From contig NZ_WUMV01000008.1 in NCBI RefSeq assembly GCF_009826895.1, positions 248,001 to 312,000 of the forward strand: a stretch of DNA of 64,000 nucleotides, written 5' to 3'. A program made the position numbers and the translations under genes. The notes below the pieces were generated by a model. That model searched no databases. It was not told the DNA's origin and saw only the letters and a list, made by a program, of their open reading frames with translations. Of the stretch, positions 1 through 9,334 are shown piece after piece (the stretch's first letter is position 1; each line of letters begins with the position of its first letter). This stretch comes from Stappia sediminis. GTDB taxonomy: Bacteria; Pseudomonadota; Alphaproteobacteria; Rhizobiales; Stappiaceae.

Positions 1-618
1 GAAGGCATTGATCTGCTCATCCAAAAGCAGAAAAACGGTTGCAGTACCAATATTCACCTGCTCGGTCACTCAACGGGCGCCTATGTGATAATGGAAGCTT
101 TCGCGCAAGCTGAGAAAGTTGGTGCCTATTTCAAAAGCGACTGGCGCGTTGGACAGGTTGCCTTGATTGGGGCCGACGTGTCTACCAACAGCCTCAACCT
201 AACTAGCGACTGGTCGAAGCCCATGTTTCGGCGGATAATGCGCCTGACAAACTACTCCAATCCCTTCGATTCAGTACTGGCCGTGTCGAACGCCAAGCGC
301 TTGGGTACAAGCCCGCGCGTTGGCCGCCACGGATTGCCGGACTCCCATGACAGGAAAGCCGTGAACGTTGATTGCGGCGACCATTTCAAATCCCTGGACC
401 CCGACGGACAGCCCCATTTCGGCTCCTGGCCGCACTCCTGGCATATCGGAGACAGGGTCTTTGCCCGCGATCTTGCGATGGCGCTCGAGGGTGCGATCGA
501 TCGCAATGCAATACCGACAAGGCGGAAAACCGAAGCGGGCCTGTCGCTTCAGGATGCGCCGCGCCCCCAATTCATGCCGCACTGGGACATCAAGGAAGGG
601 GTGCGCCCTATTGCCTGA
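1..618 (+). CDS. alpha/beta-fold hydrolase, 3' part (5' end outside window)
   Basis: The reading frame is open from the first base of the window, so the start codon lies upstream; 205 codons are visible. Near the start it reads HLLGHSTGAYVIM, a G-H-S-T-G nucleophile elbow typical of serine alpha/beta hydrolases, followed by a strand-like segment VALIGADVS. This suggests an esterase-like protein of the kind annotated as 'alpha/beta hydrolase of unknown function'. A downstream GTG at 85 could be mistaken for the start but would remove the nucleophile. The acid and catalytic His cannot be assigned with confidence; HSWHIGD around codon 145 is a possible His region. No signal peptide can be judged because the N-terminus is missing. 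Substrate unknown. Confidence 0.6.
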   Translation, partial: EGIDLLIQKQKNGCSTNIHLLGHSTGAYVIMEAFAQAEKVGAYFKSDWRVGQVALIGADVSTNSLNLTSDWSKPMFRRIMRLTNYSNPFDSVLAVSNAKRLGTSPRVGRHGLPDSHDRKAVNVDCGDHFKSLDPDGQPHFGSWPHSWHIGDRVFARDLAMALEGAIDRNAIPTRRKTEAGLSLQDAPRPQFMPHWDIKEGVRPIA

Positions 619-675
619 AAGAAAAGAAAAGGCAAGCTGGCTGCCTGCCCTTCCAATTCATTACGGCTCGCGCAT

Positions 676-1344
676 TCAAGCTGTCTTGTCGACGGTCGCA
701 CCCGGTTCAGTGCCCTCACCGCCTCCGTTGGACGGCCTGGTCTCTTTCGGCCCGCCTTTCGAGACTCCGACAAGGGCCGGGCGCAGCACCCTGTCGCCGA
801 TGACATAGCCGGACTGGACCACCTGGACGACCGTATTCGCGGGAACGCTCGGGTCCGGCACCTCGAACATCGCCTGATGGAAGTTCGGGTCGAACTTCTG
901 ACCCGCCGGGTCGAGCTTCTTCACGCCATGCTTTTCAAGCTGGTTCAGCATCTCGCGCTCGGTCATCTCGACGCCCTGCACGAGGCTTTTCAGGCCTTCA
1001 TTGGCAGCTTCCCGGGCTTCGGCAGGAATAACTTCCAGCGCACGTCGCAGATTGTCGCTGACAGAAAGCATATCGCGCGCGAAAGTCGCGACCGAATACT
1101 GCTTGGCGTCCTTGAGTTCGCGCTCGGTGCGGCGGCGGAGATTTTCCATCTCCGCAAGCGTGCGGAGCGTGCGCTCCTTCAGTTCGGCATTTTCCGCCTT
1201 CAGGGCATCCACCGGGTTGTTTTCGGCTTCGCCACCAATGCCTTCGCCCGCAGCACCTTCAACCTGATCGGTTGCGCCAGCGCCCGCGTCCTGCTGCGTC
1301 TCGACGGTTTCCGGATTTTCCTCAGGTCTGTTTTTCTGCGTCAT
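676..1344 (-). CDS. grpE: nucleotide exchange factor GrpE
   Basis: GrpE is the dimeric nucleotide exchange factor that releases ADP from DnaK. The 222-residue protein has the family layout: an acidic, disordered N-terminus (about residues 1-45), a long charged coiled coil ([31 protein letters not shown]), and a C-terminal beta domain with the family signature ending in [23 protein letters not shown]. The ATG at 1344 (MTQKN) is chosen; a TTG five codons upstream is possible. It sits apart from dnaK-dnaJ, which are about 53 kb away in this window. It follows trxA on the same strand across a hairpin, so it probably has its own promoter, but I could not identify a convincing heat-shock promoter for it. 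Confidence 0.95.
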   Translation of the reverse strand: MTQKNRPEENPETVETQQDAGAGATDQVEGAAGEGIGGEAENNPVDALKAENAELKERTLRTLAEMENLRRRTERELKDAKQYSVATFARDMLSVSDNLRRALEVIPAEAREAANEGLKSLVQGVEMTEREMLNQLEKHGVKKLDPAGQKFDPNFHQAMFEVPDPSVPANTVVQVVQSGYVIGDRVLRPALVGVSKGGPKETRPSNGGGEGTEPGATVDKTA

Positions 1345-1431
1345 CGCCTGTACGTTCAATCGTTTTGGATGGAGTTGACTACCGCACCTTCGGTGCCGGG
1401 CACCTTTTAGCGGATAACCTCAATGCGTAAA

Positions 1432-1458
1432 GTCCGGCAAGCAAAAAAGCCGCCGGAC
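1432..1458 (-). terminator. hairpin between trxA and grpE
   Basis: GTCCGGC (1432-1438) pairs with GCCGGAC (1452-1458). Read on the minus strand the loop contains a T-rich tract, so this may act as a weak terminator for trxA or as an mRNA-stabilising hairpin. Confidence 0.4.
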
Positions 1459-1487
1459 CCTTCGCATCGCTTCGGAAAATCGGCGCG

Positions 1488-1808
1488 TCAGGTCGCGCTC
1501 TTGATCCAGTCCGAAAGCTTGTTCTTCGGAGCCGCTCCGACCTGCGTCGCCACCGGCTCGCCATCCTTGAAAAGGATCAGCGTCGGGATGGAGCGCACGC
1601 CATATTTGATTGCGATGTTCTGGTTCTCGTCGACGTTGAGTTTCGCGACCTTAACCTGACCGGCAAGCTCGTCCGAAATCTCTTCGAGCGCTGGAGCGAT
1701 CATCTTGCAAGGACCGCACCATTCGGCCCAGAAATCCACCACGACCGGCTCGGACGCCTTCAACACATCCGTCTCGAAGCTATCATCGGTAACGACATTA
1801 GTGGCCAT
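1488..1808 (-). CDS. trxA: thioredoxin
   Basis: Classic 106-residue thioredoxin 1, the cytoplasmic dithiol reductant for ribonucleotide reductase, methionine sulfoxide reductase and other targets. The active site is [14 protein letters not shown] (Cys-Gly-Pro-Cys around residues 32-35) and the conserved cis-proline loop is [13 protein letters not shown]. The start ATG has a GAGAGGCG Shine-Dalgarno-like stretch just upstream on the minus strand. It lies about 110 bp downstream of addA, the addB-addA-trxA order I recall for many Hyphomicrobiales. Confidence 0.97.
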   Translation of the reverse strand: MATNVVTDDSFETDVLKASEPVVVDFWAEWCGPCKMIAPALEEISDELAGQVKVAKLNVDENQNIAIKYGVRSIPTLILFKDGEPVATQVGAAPKNKLSDWIKSAT

Positions 1809-1920
1809 GTTCGCCTCTCATAAAATCCGGGTGCGTCACCTGACGCGGCCCTCGAGTTGCAACGAAGGTAGGAAGTGCGACAAGCCTCGTCAAGCGAGCC
1901 GGGAGGACAGATTTACCTGT

Positions 1921-4900
1921 CTAGCGCAGTTCCGCATACGCTTTTTCCATGAGCTCGGCGGGAAGTTCCATCAGGCGGGGAGCGGCCGTCCACAGCAATG
2001 CCGCGCGAATTGCCTTTCCCGGATAAATCTCGCCGAGAAGCCGGCGATAGACGGCAAGCTGGGTAACATATTCGAGAGGTGCCGCCTGGGCGGCCTCCGG
2101 CGCATGCCGGTTCGTCTTGTAGTCGACGATCAGAACCTCGCCCTCGGTCACCAGCAGGCGGTCGATCTGCCCGCTGACGAGGATTTCCTCGCCGTCCGGC
2201 GCCTCAATCCGGCCGACGATGGGAACTTCCGCCCGCGCTTGCGATGAGAATACGGCGGAAAACCGAGCATCGTTCAAAACCTTGAGCGCCTCTTCGGCAA
2301 GTTCCGGCTTTTTCGCTATCTCCTCCGGCCCAAGCACGAGATCGAGATAGCGCTCTGCCGCGCCGCGCCGCGCGTCCTCGTCGATTTCCGGCAGCGTTTC
2401 CAGCATTTTGTGCATCAGGTTGCCGCGCTTCAGCGCCCAGTCCGCGGATGCGCGCGCGGCCTCAAGGGCGGCCAGACCGTCGGGCTGTTCATGCCTCTCC
2501 TTGGCTTCCATCTCATCGAAGGCCTTCGACGGCTGCAGGCGCCGCGGGCGAACCGGCGCGCGAGCAGGCCTCGACAGCCAATCGGGCGCAGGCGCGCCGG
2601 AAGAGGTGGAAGATGACGGCGACCTGGCAAGTTTGGGCGCCTGCGGCTCAGCACCGCCCTTGCGCCACAGCAGGCGTGAAAGCGCGCCTTCCCCGTCCTT
2701 TTCCTCCACCGCCTGCGGGGCCAGGGCGTCGCGCACGAGGCTGTACCAGGTCCCCTCGGGCGGAGCTTTTTTTCCTGCCCAGCCGCAGATGACGAGCCGG
2801 TCGCGGGCGCGCGTCATCGCGACATAGAGAAGCCTGCGGTATTCCTCACCCGACTTCGCGCGAAGTTCGCCAACCGCCTCTTCATGCCAGGCGGTACGGT
2901 CGGCCTTCGCCGGCATCCAGATAAGGCCGGGGGTAACGAAATCATTGTCGCCGCGAGGGAATTCAAGCATCGCGGGATCATGGTGCGCGGATACCGGAGC
3001 GGCTCCGGGATCGGCCAGTATGACAACGGGAGCCTCCAGCCCCTTCGCACCATGGACCGTCATGATGCGGACCACGCCTTCGGCGCTTGCCAGTTCGCGC
3101 TTGATCTCCGTAGGCGCGGCCGCAAGCCAGGCAAGAAACCCTTCAAGCCCCGGCGTTCCCGTCTGCTCGAAGACAATCGTCAGGGCCAGAAATTCATCAA
3201 GAATATCATCGATTTCCGTGCCGATGCGGGCGCGGAACGCCTTTCGTCCCCCATCCGCGCCCAGAAGCCTTGAGAATAATTCGAAGGGTGGCACGAAATC
3301 GGCGCGCGCGCGCCAGTCCTCAAGCTTTTTCCGCGCTTCGCCGAATTGCGGGTCTGCGTCCGATTTCTTCACCAGCGACTGCCACAGCGTGCCGGCGCGC
3401 GGGCGCTCCGGTTCATCGCGGGCGATCCGGAAGAGATCATCGTCGGAAAGGCCGAAAAGCGGGCTTTTCAGGACGCTGGCGAGCGACAGATCATCCTCGG
3501 GCAAGAGCAGGAAACGGCCCAGCGCAACCAGATCCTTCACCGCAATATGGTCGGTGAGAATGAGCCTGTCACTGCCGGCGACAGGCACGCCACGGCGCTT
3601 GAGTTCGCGCGTCAACGCCTCCACGAATGGGCCGCGCTTCCTGACGAGGACGAGCACGTCACCGGGGTCCGCCTCTCCGTTTTCGCGCCAATTATCAACG
3701 GCTTGCGCGATTCGCCGGGCAACGCGCATCATCGGGCTTCCCGTCGAGACACGGTCGATCGGCTGCGTCCAGTCGTCGCTTTCCTCTGTTTCTTCAGCCT
3801 GTTCGAGAGGCCAGATTTCAACGAGGCCCGGATCGTTGCGGCGCACGGCCTCATGCACCGGCGCCTCGCCGTCTTCCGAGAGCCCCTTGCGAGCTGAAAC
3901 GTCAGCAAAAACAACGTCTACCGCGCCAAGAACATCCGGAGTGGAGCGGAAAGACAGGGTCAGATCGATCGCATCGAAGGTTACATCCGCATCTTCCGCG
4001 CGGCGGCCGAAACCCCGGCGCATCTTCGCGAAATAGGCGGGGACAGCGCCCTGGAAAGAATAGATCGACTGTTTTTCATCCCCGACCGCGAAGATGGTGC
4101 GCGTGACATCGCGCGCGCCCTTTCCGGCGAAGAATTCCCCGGCCAGGGCGTCGATCACTTCCCACTGGCGCGGGCTCGTGTCCTGGGCCTCGTCGACCAG
4201 GATATGATCGAGGCCCCGGTCGAGCTTGTACTGCACCCAAAGGGCGGCATCGGCGCGCGAAAGCAGGTTCGCCGTCCTGACCACCAGATCCTCGAAGTCG
4301 AGAAATCCCCGCCGGGTCTTTTCTTTTTCATAGGCCCCGAGCATGGCGTCGGAAAGCTTCAGGATCGCTTCCGTTCCCCGGATCGTGACGACCTTGCGGC
4401 GCTGATCCAGAAGGTCGAGCAGGCGAAGTTGTTCGCGCTCGAAAGCCTCCAGGACGTGGGGATAATTGTCGCCAATCGCCTTGGTGGCGAGCTTCTTTCG
4501 AGGTTCCAGTTTCTGGGTCAGAAATACGGAAAGCCAGGCGTCCCGGCGGCGAAGGCCAGGCCCGGCTTCAGCGCAAAACTTGAGAATTTCCGCCGTTTTC
4601 TTGTCGTTTACGCCGCCGGCTTCGAAAATACCAACTAAATTCCAAAGCGGGATTTTTGAAAGCAAATCGGGGTTTTCAAGGTTATTTTCGATGCTCTCAA
4701 GGCTCGTCGCCGGATCGACGCCGAAATGCCGCGCGAGATCATAAACCGCTTCATCGAGACCGGGGAAATCTATCAGCCAGCGGCGAAGCCGATCGCGCTT
4801 CGCAACCATCTCGTCAAGGACAGAGCCCACGCCTGAATCCGAAAGCTCGTCAATGAGAAACGAAAGCGACCGTCCAAGATCGCTGTCGGGATCGTTTTCG

Positions 4901-5409
4901 GCCCTAAAGAGGACACTGGCGCGGGCCTCGGCCAGAAGTTCCGCAGCGACACGATCATCCAGAACCGTAAAGTGCCCGGCGATATTGGCTTCGAGCGGAA
5001 ACTGATGCAGCAACGCTTCGCAAAAGGCGTGGATCGTCTGGATCTTCAACCCGCCGGGGGTTTCGAGCGCCTTGGCGAAGAGATGCCTTGCCCTGGCAAG
5101 ACGCCGCGCATCGGGTTTTTTTCCCTCAATTTCGGCCAATTCCTCGGCAAGGCGGGCATCGTCCATATTGGTCCAGTCACCCAGCGTCGCGAATACGCGG
5201 GTCGCCATTTCGGCGGCCGCCGCCTTGGTGAAGGTGAGGCACAGAAGCCGCGACGGATCGGTGCCGGACAAAAGCAGGCGCACGACGCGCCGCGCGAGAA
5301 CGAAGGTCTTGCCGGAGCCCGCATTGGCGCTGACCCAGGCGGAGCGTGCGGGATCGGCGGCGCGCGACTGTTTCTCTTTAGTGGCGGCTGGAATCTCGGG
5401 CCGGCTCAT
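1921..5409 (-). CDS. addA: double-strand break repair helicase AddA
   Basis: Helicase-nuclease subunit of the AddAB complex, which resects double-strand breaks and loads RecA (alphaproteobacterial counterpart of RecBCD). About 1162 residues, normal for the family. The N-terminus has Walker A (AWVSANAGSGKTFVLARRV), then UvrD-type motifs including ILVDEAQDTSPRQWEVI (Walker B) and FAVGDEKQSIYSFQGA, later VRIMTVHGAKGLEAPVVIL and RRLLYVAMTRARDRLVICG. The C-terminal PD-(D/E)XK nuclease shows VSGQIDRLLV...VLIVDYKTNR. The start at 5409 is chosen because its ATG overlaps the addB TGA as ATGA; an upstream in-frame start would extend into addB. Translationally coupled to addB. Confidence 0.96.
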   Translation of the reverse strand: MSRPEIPAATKEKQSRAADPARSAWVSANAGSGKTFVLARRVVRLLLSGTDPSRLLCLTFTKAAAAEMATRVFATLGDWTNMDDARLAEELAEIEGKKPDARRLARARHLFAKALETPGGLKIQTIHAFCEALLHQFPLEANIAGHFTVLDDRVAAELLAEARASVLFRAENDPDSDLGRSLSFLIDELSDSGVGSVLDEMVAKRDRLRRWLIDFPGLDEAVYDLARHFGVDPATSLESIENNLENPDLLSKIPLWNLVGIFEAGGVNDKKTAEILKFCAEAGPGLRRRDAWLSVFLTQKLEPRKKLATKAIGDNYPHVLEAFEREQLRLLDLLDQRRKVVTIRGTEAILKLSDAMLGAYEKEKTRRGFLDFEDLVVRTANLLSRADAALWVQYKLDRGLDHILVDEAQDTSPRQWEVIDALAGEFFAGKGARDVTRTIFAVGDEKQSIYSFQGAVPAYFAKMRRGFGRRAEDADVTFDAIDLTLSFRSTPDVLGAVDVVFADVSARKGLSEDGEAPVHEAVRRNDPGLVEIWPLEQAEETEESDDWTQPIDRVSTGSPMMRVARRIAQAVDNWRENGEADPGDVLVLVRKRGPFVEALTRELKRRGVPVAGSDRLILTDHIAVKDLVALGRFLLLPEDDLSLASVLKSPLFGLSDDDLFRIARDEPERPRAGTLWQSLVKKSDADPQFGEARKKLEDWRARADFVPPFELFSRLLGADGGRKAFRARIGTEIDDILDEFLALTIVFEQTGTPGLEGFLAWLAAAPTEIKRELASAEGVVRIMTVHGAKGLEAPVVILADPGAAPVSAHHDPAMLEFPRGDNDFVTPGLIWMPAKADRTAWHEEAVGELRAKSGEEYRRLLYVAMTRARDRLVICGWAGKKAPPEGTWYSLVRDALAPQAVEEKDGEGALSRLLWRKGGAEPQAPKLARSPSSSTSSGAPAPDWLSRPARAPVRPRRLQPSKAFDEMEAKERHEQPDGLAALEAARASADWALKRGNLMHKMLETLPEIDEDARRGAAERYLDLVLGPEEIAKKPELAEEALKVLNDARFSAVFSSQARAEVPIVGRIEAPDGEEILVSGQIDRLLVTEGEVLIVDYKTNRHAPEAAQAAPLEYVTQLAVYRRLLGEIYPGKAIRAALLWTAAPRLMELPAELMEKAYAELR

Positions 5410-8400
5410 GCATCCTCCCCGTCGCCGAGCGACCATTCCTGAACGCGGGCGAGATGATCGTAGACGCCGCCCATGACGCGCTCTTCCAGAACACGCGCGC
5501 GCGCGAGATACCCCCGCTCCGGCAATTCGTAGGCAGCCAGAAGCTGGCGAAGGCGGGCCTCGGCGTCGTCCGTCAGTTCGGAGATCGAACGGTCCTTCGG
5601 GTTGCGCGGCAGGGCCTCAAGCGGCACACGCCCACCGGACAGGCGAACGTAGAGAAGGTCCGATACCGGCAAGCGGCCATCGACGTCCTTGAAGCCACCA
5701 CCCCGGATGAGCGCCGCCTCCAGCGGCAACTGTGGCGAAAGGAGCGCTGATACCTGCTTGAGCGACGGCGCCTGGCCCGTCTTGTAGTCGATGACGGCAA
5801 GCGTACCGTCGGCAAGCTCGTCGATCCGGTCGGCGCGACCCGTGAGCCTGATCGCGCGGCCTGGCGTCAGGTCGATTTCCATGCCGCCGCCGATCTCCAG
5901 GTGGCGCTTCGAGATGCGGCCTGCCCGCTCAGCCTCGAACCCGATGAAGGCTTGCGCCACGCGCTGGAAACGCGGCCACCACAGAGCCTTGACGGCCGGA
6001 AAGGCATCGAGCGGGGCGAAACGCTCCGCCCCGATTTCGAGCAACCGTGCAAGGGCCGCCTCTTCGAACGGGCCGTTCCAGCCTTGCAGAAAATCGGCAA
6101 GGCAATCGTGAATGATCTGCCCGCGCTCGGCGGCATCCGGCTGACCGCCAATCGGGTCGACCTCATCGAGGCGCAGCACGCGCCTGGCGTAAACCGCGTA
6201 AGGATCTCGCACCAGCGCCTCGACCTCGGTGACCGAGAGCCGGTCGGGCCGGGCGGCGACGGGCGGCTTCGGCTCCGGACGCTGTGCGAAACGCACCGGA
6301 CCTTCAGCCGTGTCCAGCAGGCCCACGAAGTGGCGAAAGCGCGCGCCGCGACGGCGCATGGCATCAGTGACCTCCTTGCCAAGAAGGGTGGTCAGCCGCT
6401 GAAGCCAGCGGGAGGCGACCGTCGGCGCGCCATCCGCGCGCGTCGCACGCGAAAGAACGACTTCGGCGGCCCCCATCCCCTCGCAAAAATCATGGGCGGC
6501 GGCCCCGATCCTGCGTTCCGGCGGATCGAGGCCGAGATCGCGCTTCATCGGCCGGTTGAGCCAGGGATCGTTGCGCGTCGACTGGGGCCAGCTGCCCTCG
6601 TTCAGACCGGCGAGAATGACGAGATCCGGCCTGTGCAGGCGCGCTTCCAAAGGCCCGAGAATGGCGATGCGCGGATCGCCCGGAAGGCGGCGGCGCACGT
6701 TTATGCCGGACAGGAATGCGGCAAAGACATCCGGCCAGTCGAAAGCGGGCAGGACAAGCCCGGTACCCCTGGCCTCCAGCATGTCGGAAAGCGTGCGGGC
6801 GAGCTGGTCGCCGGTTTCGCCCGCATAAAGCTCATCAGTCGAGCCGGCTTCATCGACACTGAGCCGGGTAAGGCACTCGACATGCGCTTCGACCAGCGCT
6901 TCCACCGGAACCTCGCCGGAGACATCCGCGAAATCCTCAAGCGGTTTCAGCGCATGGGCAAGCCGGGCAACCAGATCCTCGACCGCGTTCCAGTCGTCCT
7001 CGACCAGCTTTTTCCAGCGCGGAACCCTCTCGCCCGCCGCCTCTTTCAACGCACTCTCATTGCGCGACGCGGCAACCGCAGCCAAAAGCCCGCAAGTGCC
7101 GGGGGCCGCACGCGGCCCGCGAAGCACCGCGCGCTCCAGCGCCCGCGCGCCCGAGCGCACATCCTTGACCGACAGGCCGAGCCGGCAGAGCGGATGCTTG
7201 AGAAGCGAAAGGAGATCGACAGGCTCAAGCCCGCGAAGCGCCAGCCGCGCGGCAAGGCTTGCCAGAACGGCAGGCGGCGTCTGGTCGAGCGGGCGGCCGG
7301 CGGAATCATCGACAACGATGCCCCAGCGGGCGAGATCGACGGCGACACGGCGGGCAAGCGTGCGGTCCGGCGAAACGAGAGAGGCCGTCTTGCCCTCCTC
7401 CACCGCCTCGCGCAGCACGGTTGCGAGAAGCAAGGCCTCATCCGCCTCGTTGCGCGCTTCCACAAGCGAAACATTGCCGAACGCCGCCAGACGCGCAGCA
7501 ACCGGGGTGGAACCCAGAATGCGCGGCCAGGCATCGGTCGTCTCCGCCGGACGCAGCGCCTCGGCGACCAGCCTGTCGCGGGCGGCAAGTTCAGGCGCCG
7601 CACCCGCCCCCAAAGACGCCACACCCTCCCGCTTCACGCCAAGGCGGGATAAAAGCAGTTTCAAACTGTATTGCGGATGGGCGGGAACGGACGCCGCCTC
7701 GCCCGCCCGGCCCGGCTCGCCCAGCGCCACCCAGCTTTCCTCATCCAGCGCGAGATCGAGGCCCGGAAGGACGATGGCGCCGTTTTCAAGCCCGGCCACG
7801 GCTTTAAGCAATTCCGCCGTGGCGGGAACCGAGCCGGTGGTGCCCGCGACGATGACGGGCCCGCGCGGCGGATGAGCGCGCAGGCGCTCCGCCTCGCGAC
7901 GGATGAGCGCGGAGCGGCGCGCCTTCGGGTCCATCAACCCGCGCTCGGCCAGATGCTCGGGCCATGCTTCCGTCGCGATCTTCAAGAAATCCAGCGTGAT
8001 CTGCCAGTAGCGGGCGTGATCCTCCGGCACGAGGGACGTGAGCGCCTCCCAGCCCGCCTCCTCCGTCGCGACCTCATCCATGAGGGAGACGAGATCACTC
8101 GCAAGCCAGGCCGCATCGGCAGCCGACGCCGGCGCGCCGAAGGGGACATCCGGCGGCAGCCCCAGAACGTCGCGCCGCAGCGCGCCTTCCCAGGCGTGTA
8201 CCAGCCGCGTCATCTCCATCAACCGCTCCATCGCCGGGATTTCCGGCGGCAGGTCGATCGTATCCGCGCCGGAATAAAAGGCATGCTCATCCTCATCGAC
8301 GTCGCCCAGCGGGCGGATCGACGGGAGGAGACAAGCGCCGGTTCCCAGCTTTTCGCGGAAAATATCAGGCAAAGCACGGGCCGCACGGCGCGTCGGCAGA

Positions 8401-8546
8401 TAGAGGGTGACGCCGGCCAGGGCGAGAGGATCGCCCCCGGCATCGAAGCCCGGCACCAGACGGCCGGCAAGAAGCGCATCGACCAGCGTTTCAAGAAAAT
8501 TCGCCGAGGGCGGGATCGTGAAAATGGATGGCTCGCGAATCGTCAT
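5406..8546 (-). CDS. addB: double-strand break repair protein AddB
   Basis: Second helicase-nuclease subunit of AddAB, 1046 residues. The N-terminus (SIFTIPPSANFLETLVDALL, then LYLPTRRAARALPDIF) is of the alphaproteobacterial AddB type and no clear Walker A P-loop is visible. The C-terminal RecB-like nuclease domain is intact: RLTGRADRIDELADGTLAVIDYKTGQAP carries the D...DYK catalytic residues. I see no four-cysteine iron-sulfur cluster of the Firmicutes AddB type in the C-terminal part. The start MTIREPSIF at 8546 is preferred over an in-frame start 25 codons upstream, since the extension reads as low-quality basic sequence. Overlaps addA by 4 bp. Confidence 0.94.
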   Translation of the reverse strand: MTIREPSIFTIPPSANFLETLVDALLAGRLVPGFDAGGDPLALAGVTLYLPTRRAARALPDIFREKLGTGACLLPSIRPLGDVDEDEHAFYSGADTIDLPPEIPAMERLMEMTRLVHAWEGALRRDVLGLPPDVPFGAPASAADAAWLASDLVSLMDEVATEEAGWEALTSLVPEDHARYWQITLDFLKIATEAWPEHLAERGLMDPKARRSALIRREAERLRAHPPRGPVIVAGTTGSVPATAELLKAVAGLENGAIVLPGLDLALDEESWVALGEPGRAGEAASVPAHPQYSLKLLLSRLGVKREGVASLGAGAAPELAARDRLVAEALRPAETTDAWPRILGSTPVAARLAAFGNVSLVEARNEADEALLLATVLREAVEEGKTASLVSPDRTLARRVAVDLARWGIVVDDSAGRPLDQTPPAVLASLAARLALRGLEPVDLLSLLKHPLCRLGLSVKDVRSGARALERAVLRGPRAAPGTCGLLAAVAASRNESALKEAAGERVPRWKKLVEDDWNAVEDLVARLAHALKPLEDFADVSGEVPVEALVEAHVECLTRLSVDEAGSTDELYAGETGDQLARTLSDMLEARGTGLVLPAFDWPDVFAAFLSGINVRRRLPGDPRIAILGPLEARLHRPDLVILAGLNEGSWPQSTRNDPWLNRPMKRDLGLDPPERRIGAAAHDFCEGMGAAEVVLSRATRADGAPTVASRWLQRLTTLLGKEVTDAMRRRGARFRHFVGLLDTAEGPVRFAQRPEPKPPVAARPDRLSVTEVEALVRDPYAVYARRVLRLDEVDPIGGQPDAAERGQIIHDCLADFLQGWNGPFEEAALARLLEIGAERFAPLDAFPAVKALWWPRFQRVAQAFIGFEAERAGRISKRHLEIGGGMEIDLTPGRAIRLTGRADRIDELADGTLAVIDYKTGQAPSLKQVSALLSPQLPLEAALIRGGGFKDVDGRLPVSDLLYVRLSGGRVPLEALPRNPKDRSISELTDDAEARLRQLLAAYELPERGYLARARVLEERVMGGVYDHLARVQEWSLGDGEDA

Positions 8547-8599
8547 AGCGTCATTTTGACGGCTTCGCGCCTCCCGTCCAGAGCGCTCCTTGTCGGCAC

Positions 8600-8743
8600 C
8601 TGGAAAACGACAAGCCATCAAATTCCATATATTTTATATATATCCAAACAAAAACGATCTTTATTTTGCCAAATTCTACCATCAACAATTCATAAATACT
8701 TCGAATCAGGGAAGTCAGCTGCAAAAAAACAAAGCAGCTTCGG
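8600..8743. other. AT-rich intergenic patch upstream of the toxin gene
   Basis: This stretch between addB and the toxin gene is strikingly AT-rich (runs such as CATATATTTTATATATATCC) compared with its neighbours. It ends with an inverted repeat AGCTGC-N11-GCAGCT at 8717-8739, just before the toxin start, which could be an autoregulatory operator. Composition suggests horizontal origin of the toxin module. Confidence 0.45.
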
Positions 8744-9082
8744 ATGTTGACAGACAAGAGAAAGTTTCCAGCGTACTTCCTACGCTTGGAGTGCGGGCGA
8801 GAACCAGCTCGTGATTGGCTGGAAACTCTAGGTAAGGATGATCGTTTGATCATCGATACGGAGATAGAGAAGCTCGAATTCGGGGAGCCGCTCGGCCTTA
8901 CCTACGGCCGGCGCATCGGCGGCGGCCTATTCGAACTCAGAAGTTATCTTTCAGGCGGGCGCTTCGCCCGCATTTTTTATGCCATTTCGAGACGGCGCCT
9001 CATCCTTATCCACGGCGTGACGGGAAGCAGCCGGATACCGGGTGAAGTCAGGCGGTTTGCAAAGATCGGAGCTCGGAAATGA
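8744..9082 (+). CDS. RelE/ParE-family (Gp49-like) toxin of a type II toxin-antitoxin pair
   Basis: A 112-residue basic protein of the phage Gp49/HigB-like branch of the RelE superfamily, whose members are usually ribosome-dependent mRNA interferases. Family features seen: REPARDWLETLGKDDRLIIDTEIEKLEFG (helical N-terminus), then LGLTYGRRIGGGLFELRSYLSGGRFARIFYAISRRRLILIHGV, matching the conserved 'G..LFELR....G..RI.Y......I.LLHG' core. The family's usual C-terminal 'K..KTP..E...A' tail is altered to TGSSRIPGEVRRFAKIG. The stop overlaps the next start as ATGA, as is usual for toxin-first modules. It lies in an AT-rich patch, suggesting transfer. Activity is inferred only. Confidence 0.75.
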   Translation: MLTDKRKFPAYFLRLECGREPARDWLETLGKDDRLIIDTEIEKLEFGEPLGLTYGRRIGGGLFELRSYLSGGRFARIFYAISRRRLILIHGVTGSSRIPGEVRRFAKIGARK

Positions 9083-9267
9083 TCAGGGAAAGCGAGATCG
9101 GAACGGCATTCGACGACTTCCTTCGCAAAGACGGCTTGCTGGCCGATGCCGAGGAACGGGCCATTCGCGAGGTCATCAAGGATCAGGTGAAGGACGCGCT
9201 GTCGGGAGCGGAGGACAGTCGCGGCAACAGGCACGGCACAGCACCGCCACCCCTCTTGAGCGGATAA
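9079..9267 (+). pseudogene. putative antitoxin, truncated before its helix-turn-helix
   Basis: The 62-residue product begins ESEIGTAFDDFLRKDGLL followed by AERAIREVIKDQVKDAL, which matches the N-terminal part of the XRE-type antitoxins that follow Gp49-like toxins (typically 'IGSSFDDFL.EEG....V...AIKRVLAWQL..AM'). Those antitoxins are normally about 90-100 residues and continue with an HTH domain; here the frame ends after an unrelated tail (SGAEDSRGNRHGTAPPPLLSG). The downstream DNA contains a perfect palindrome and no recognisable HTH in any frame. It may be a decayed or disrupted antitoxin, or a short functional variant. Start coupled to the toxin by ATGA overlap. Confidence 0.55.
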
Positions 9268-9295
9268 GCAACAGGCTCACAGTTCCGCATGGATT

Positions 9296-9311
9296 CCGGG
9301 CTCGAGCCCGG
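9296..9311. repeat. 16-bp perfect palindrome
   Basis: CCGGGCTCGAGCCCGG is a perfect 16-bp palindrome between the truncated antitoxin and proC. It resembles the core of 'ATTCCGGGCTC(A/G)AGCCCG' intergenic repeats common in alphaproteobacteria (from memory), and may also act as a terminator stem. Confidence 0.5.
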
Positions 9312-9334
9312 TGCGCAACGTGACATTCCATCGC

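Noticed and set aside
5901-7652. Long open frame (583 codons) on the plus strand inside addB
   Set aside because: It runs antisense to a clear AddB, has no domain and reflects the high-GC codon bias. Similar antisense frames at 13660-15726, 21429-22970, 25951-27558 and 30499-32340 are rejected for the same reason.
9042-9323. Frameshifted continuation of the antitoxin HTH in another frame
   Set aside because: The alternative frames after 9200 do not show a convincing XRE helix-turn-helix, so a simple one-base frameshift is not supported.
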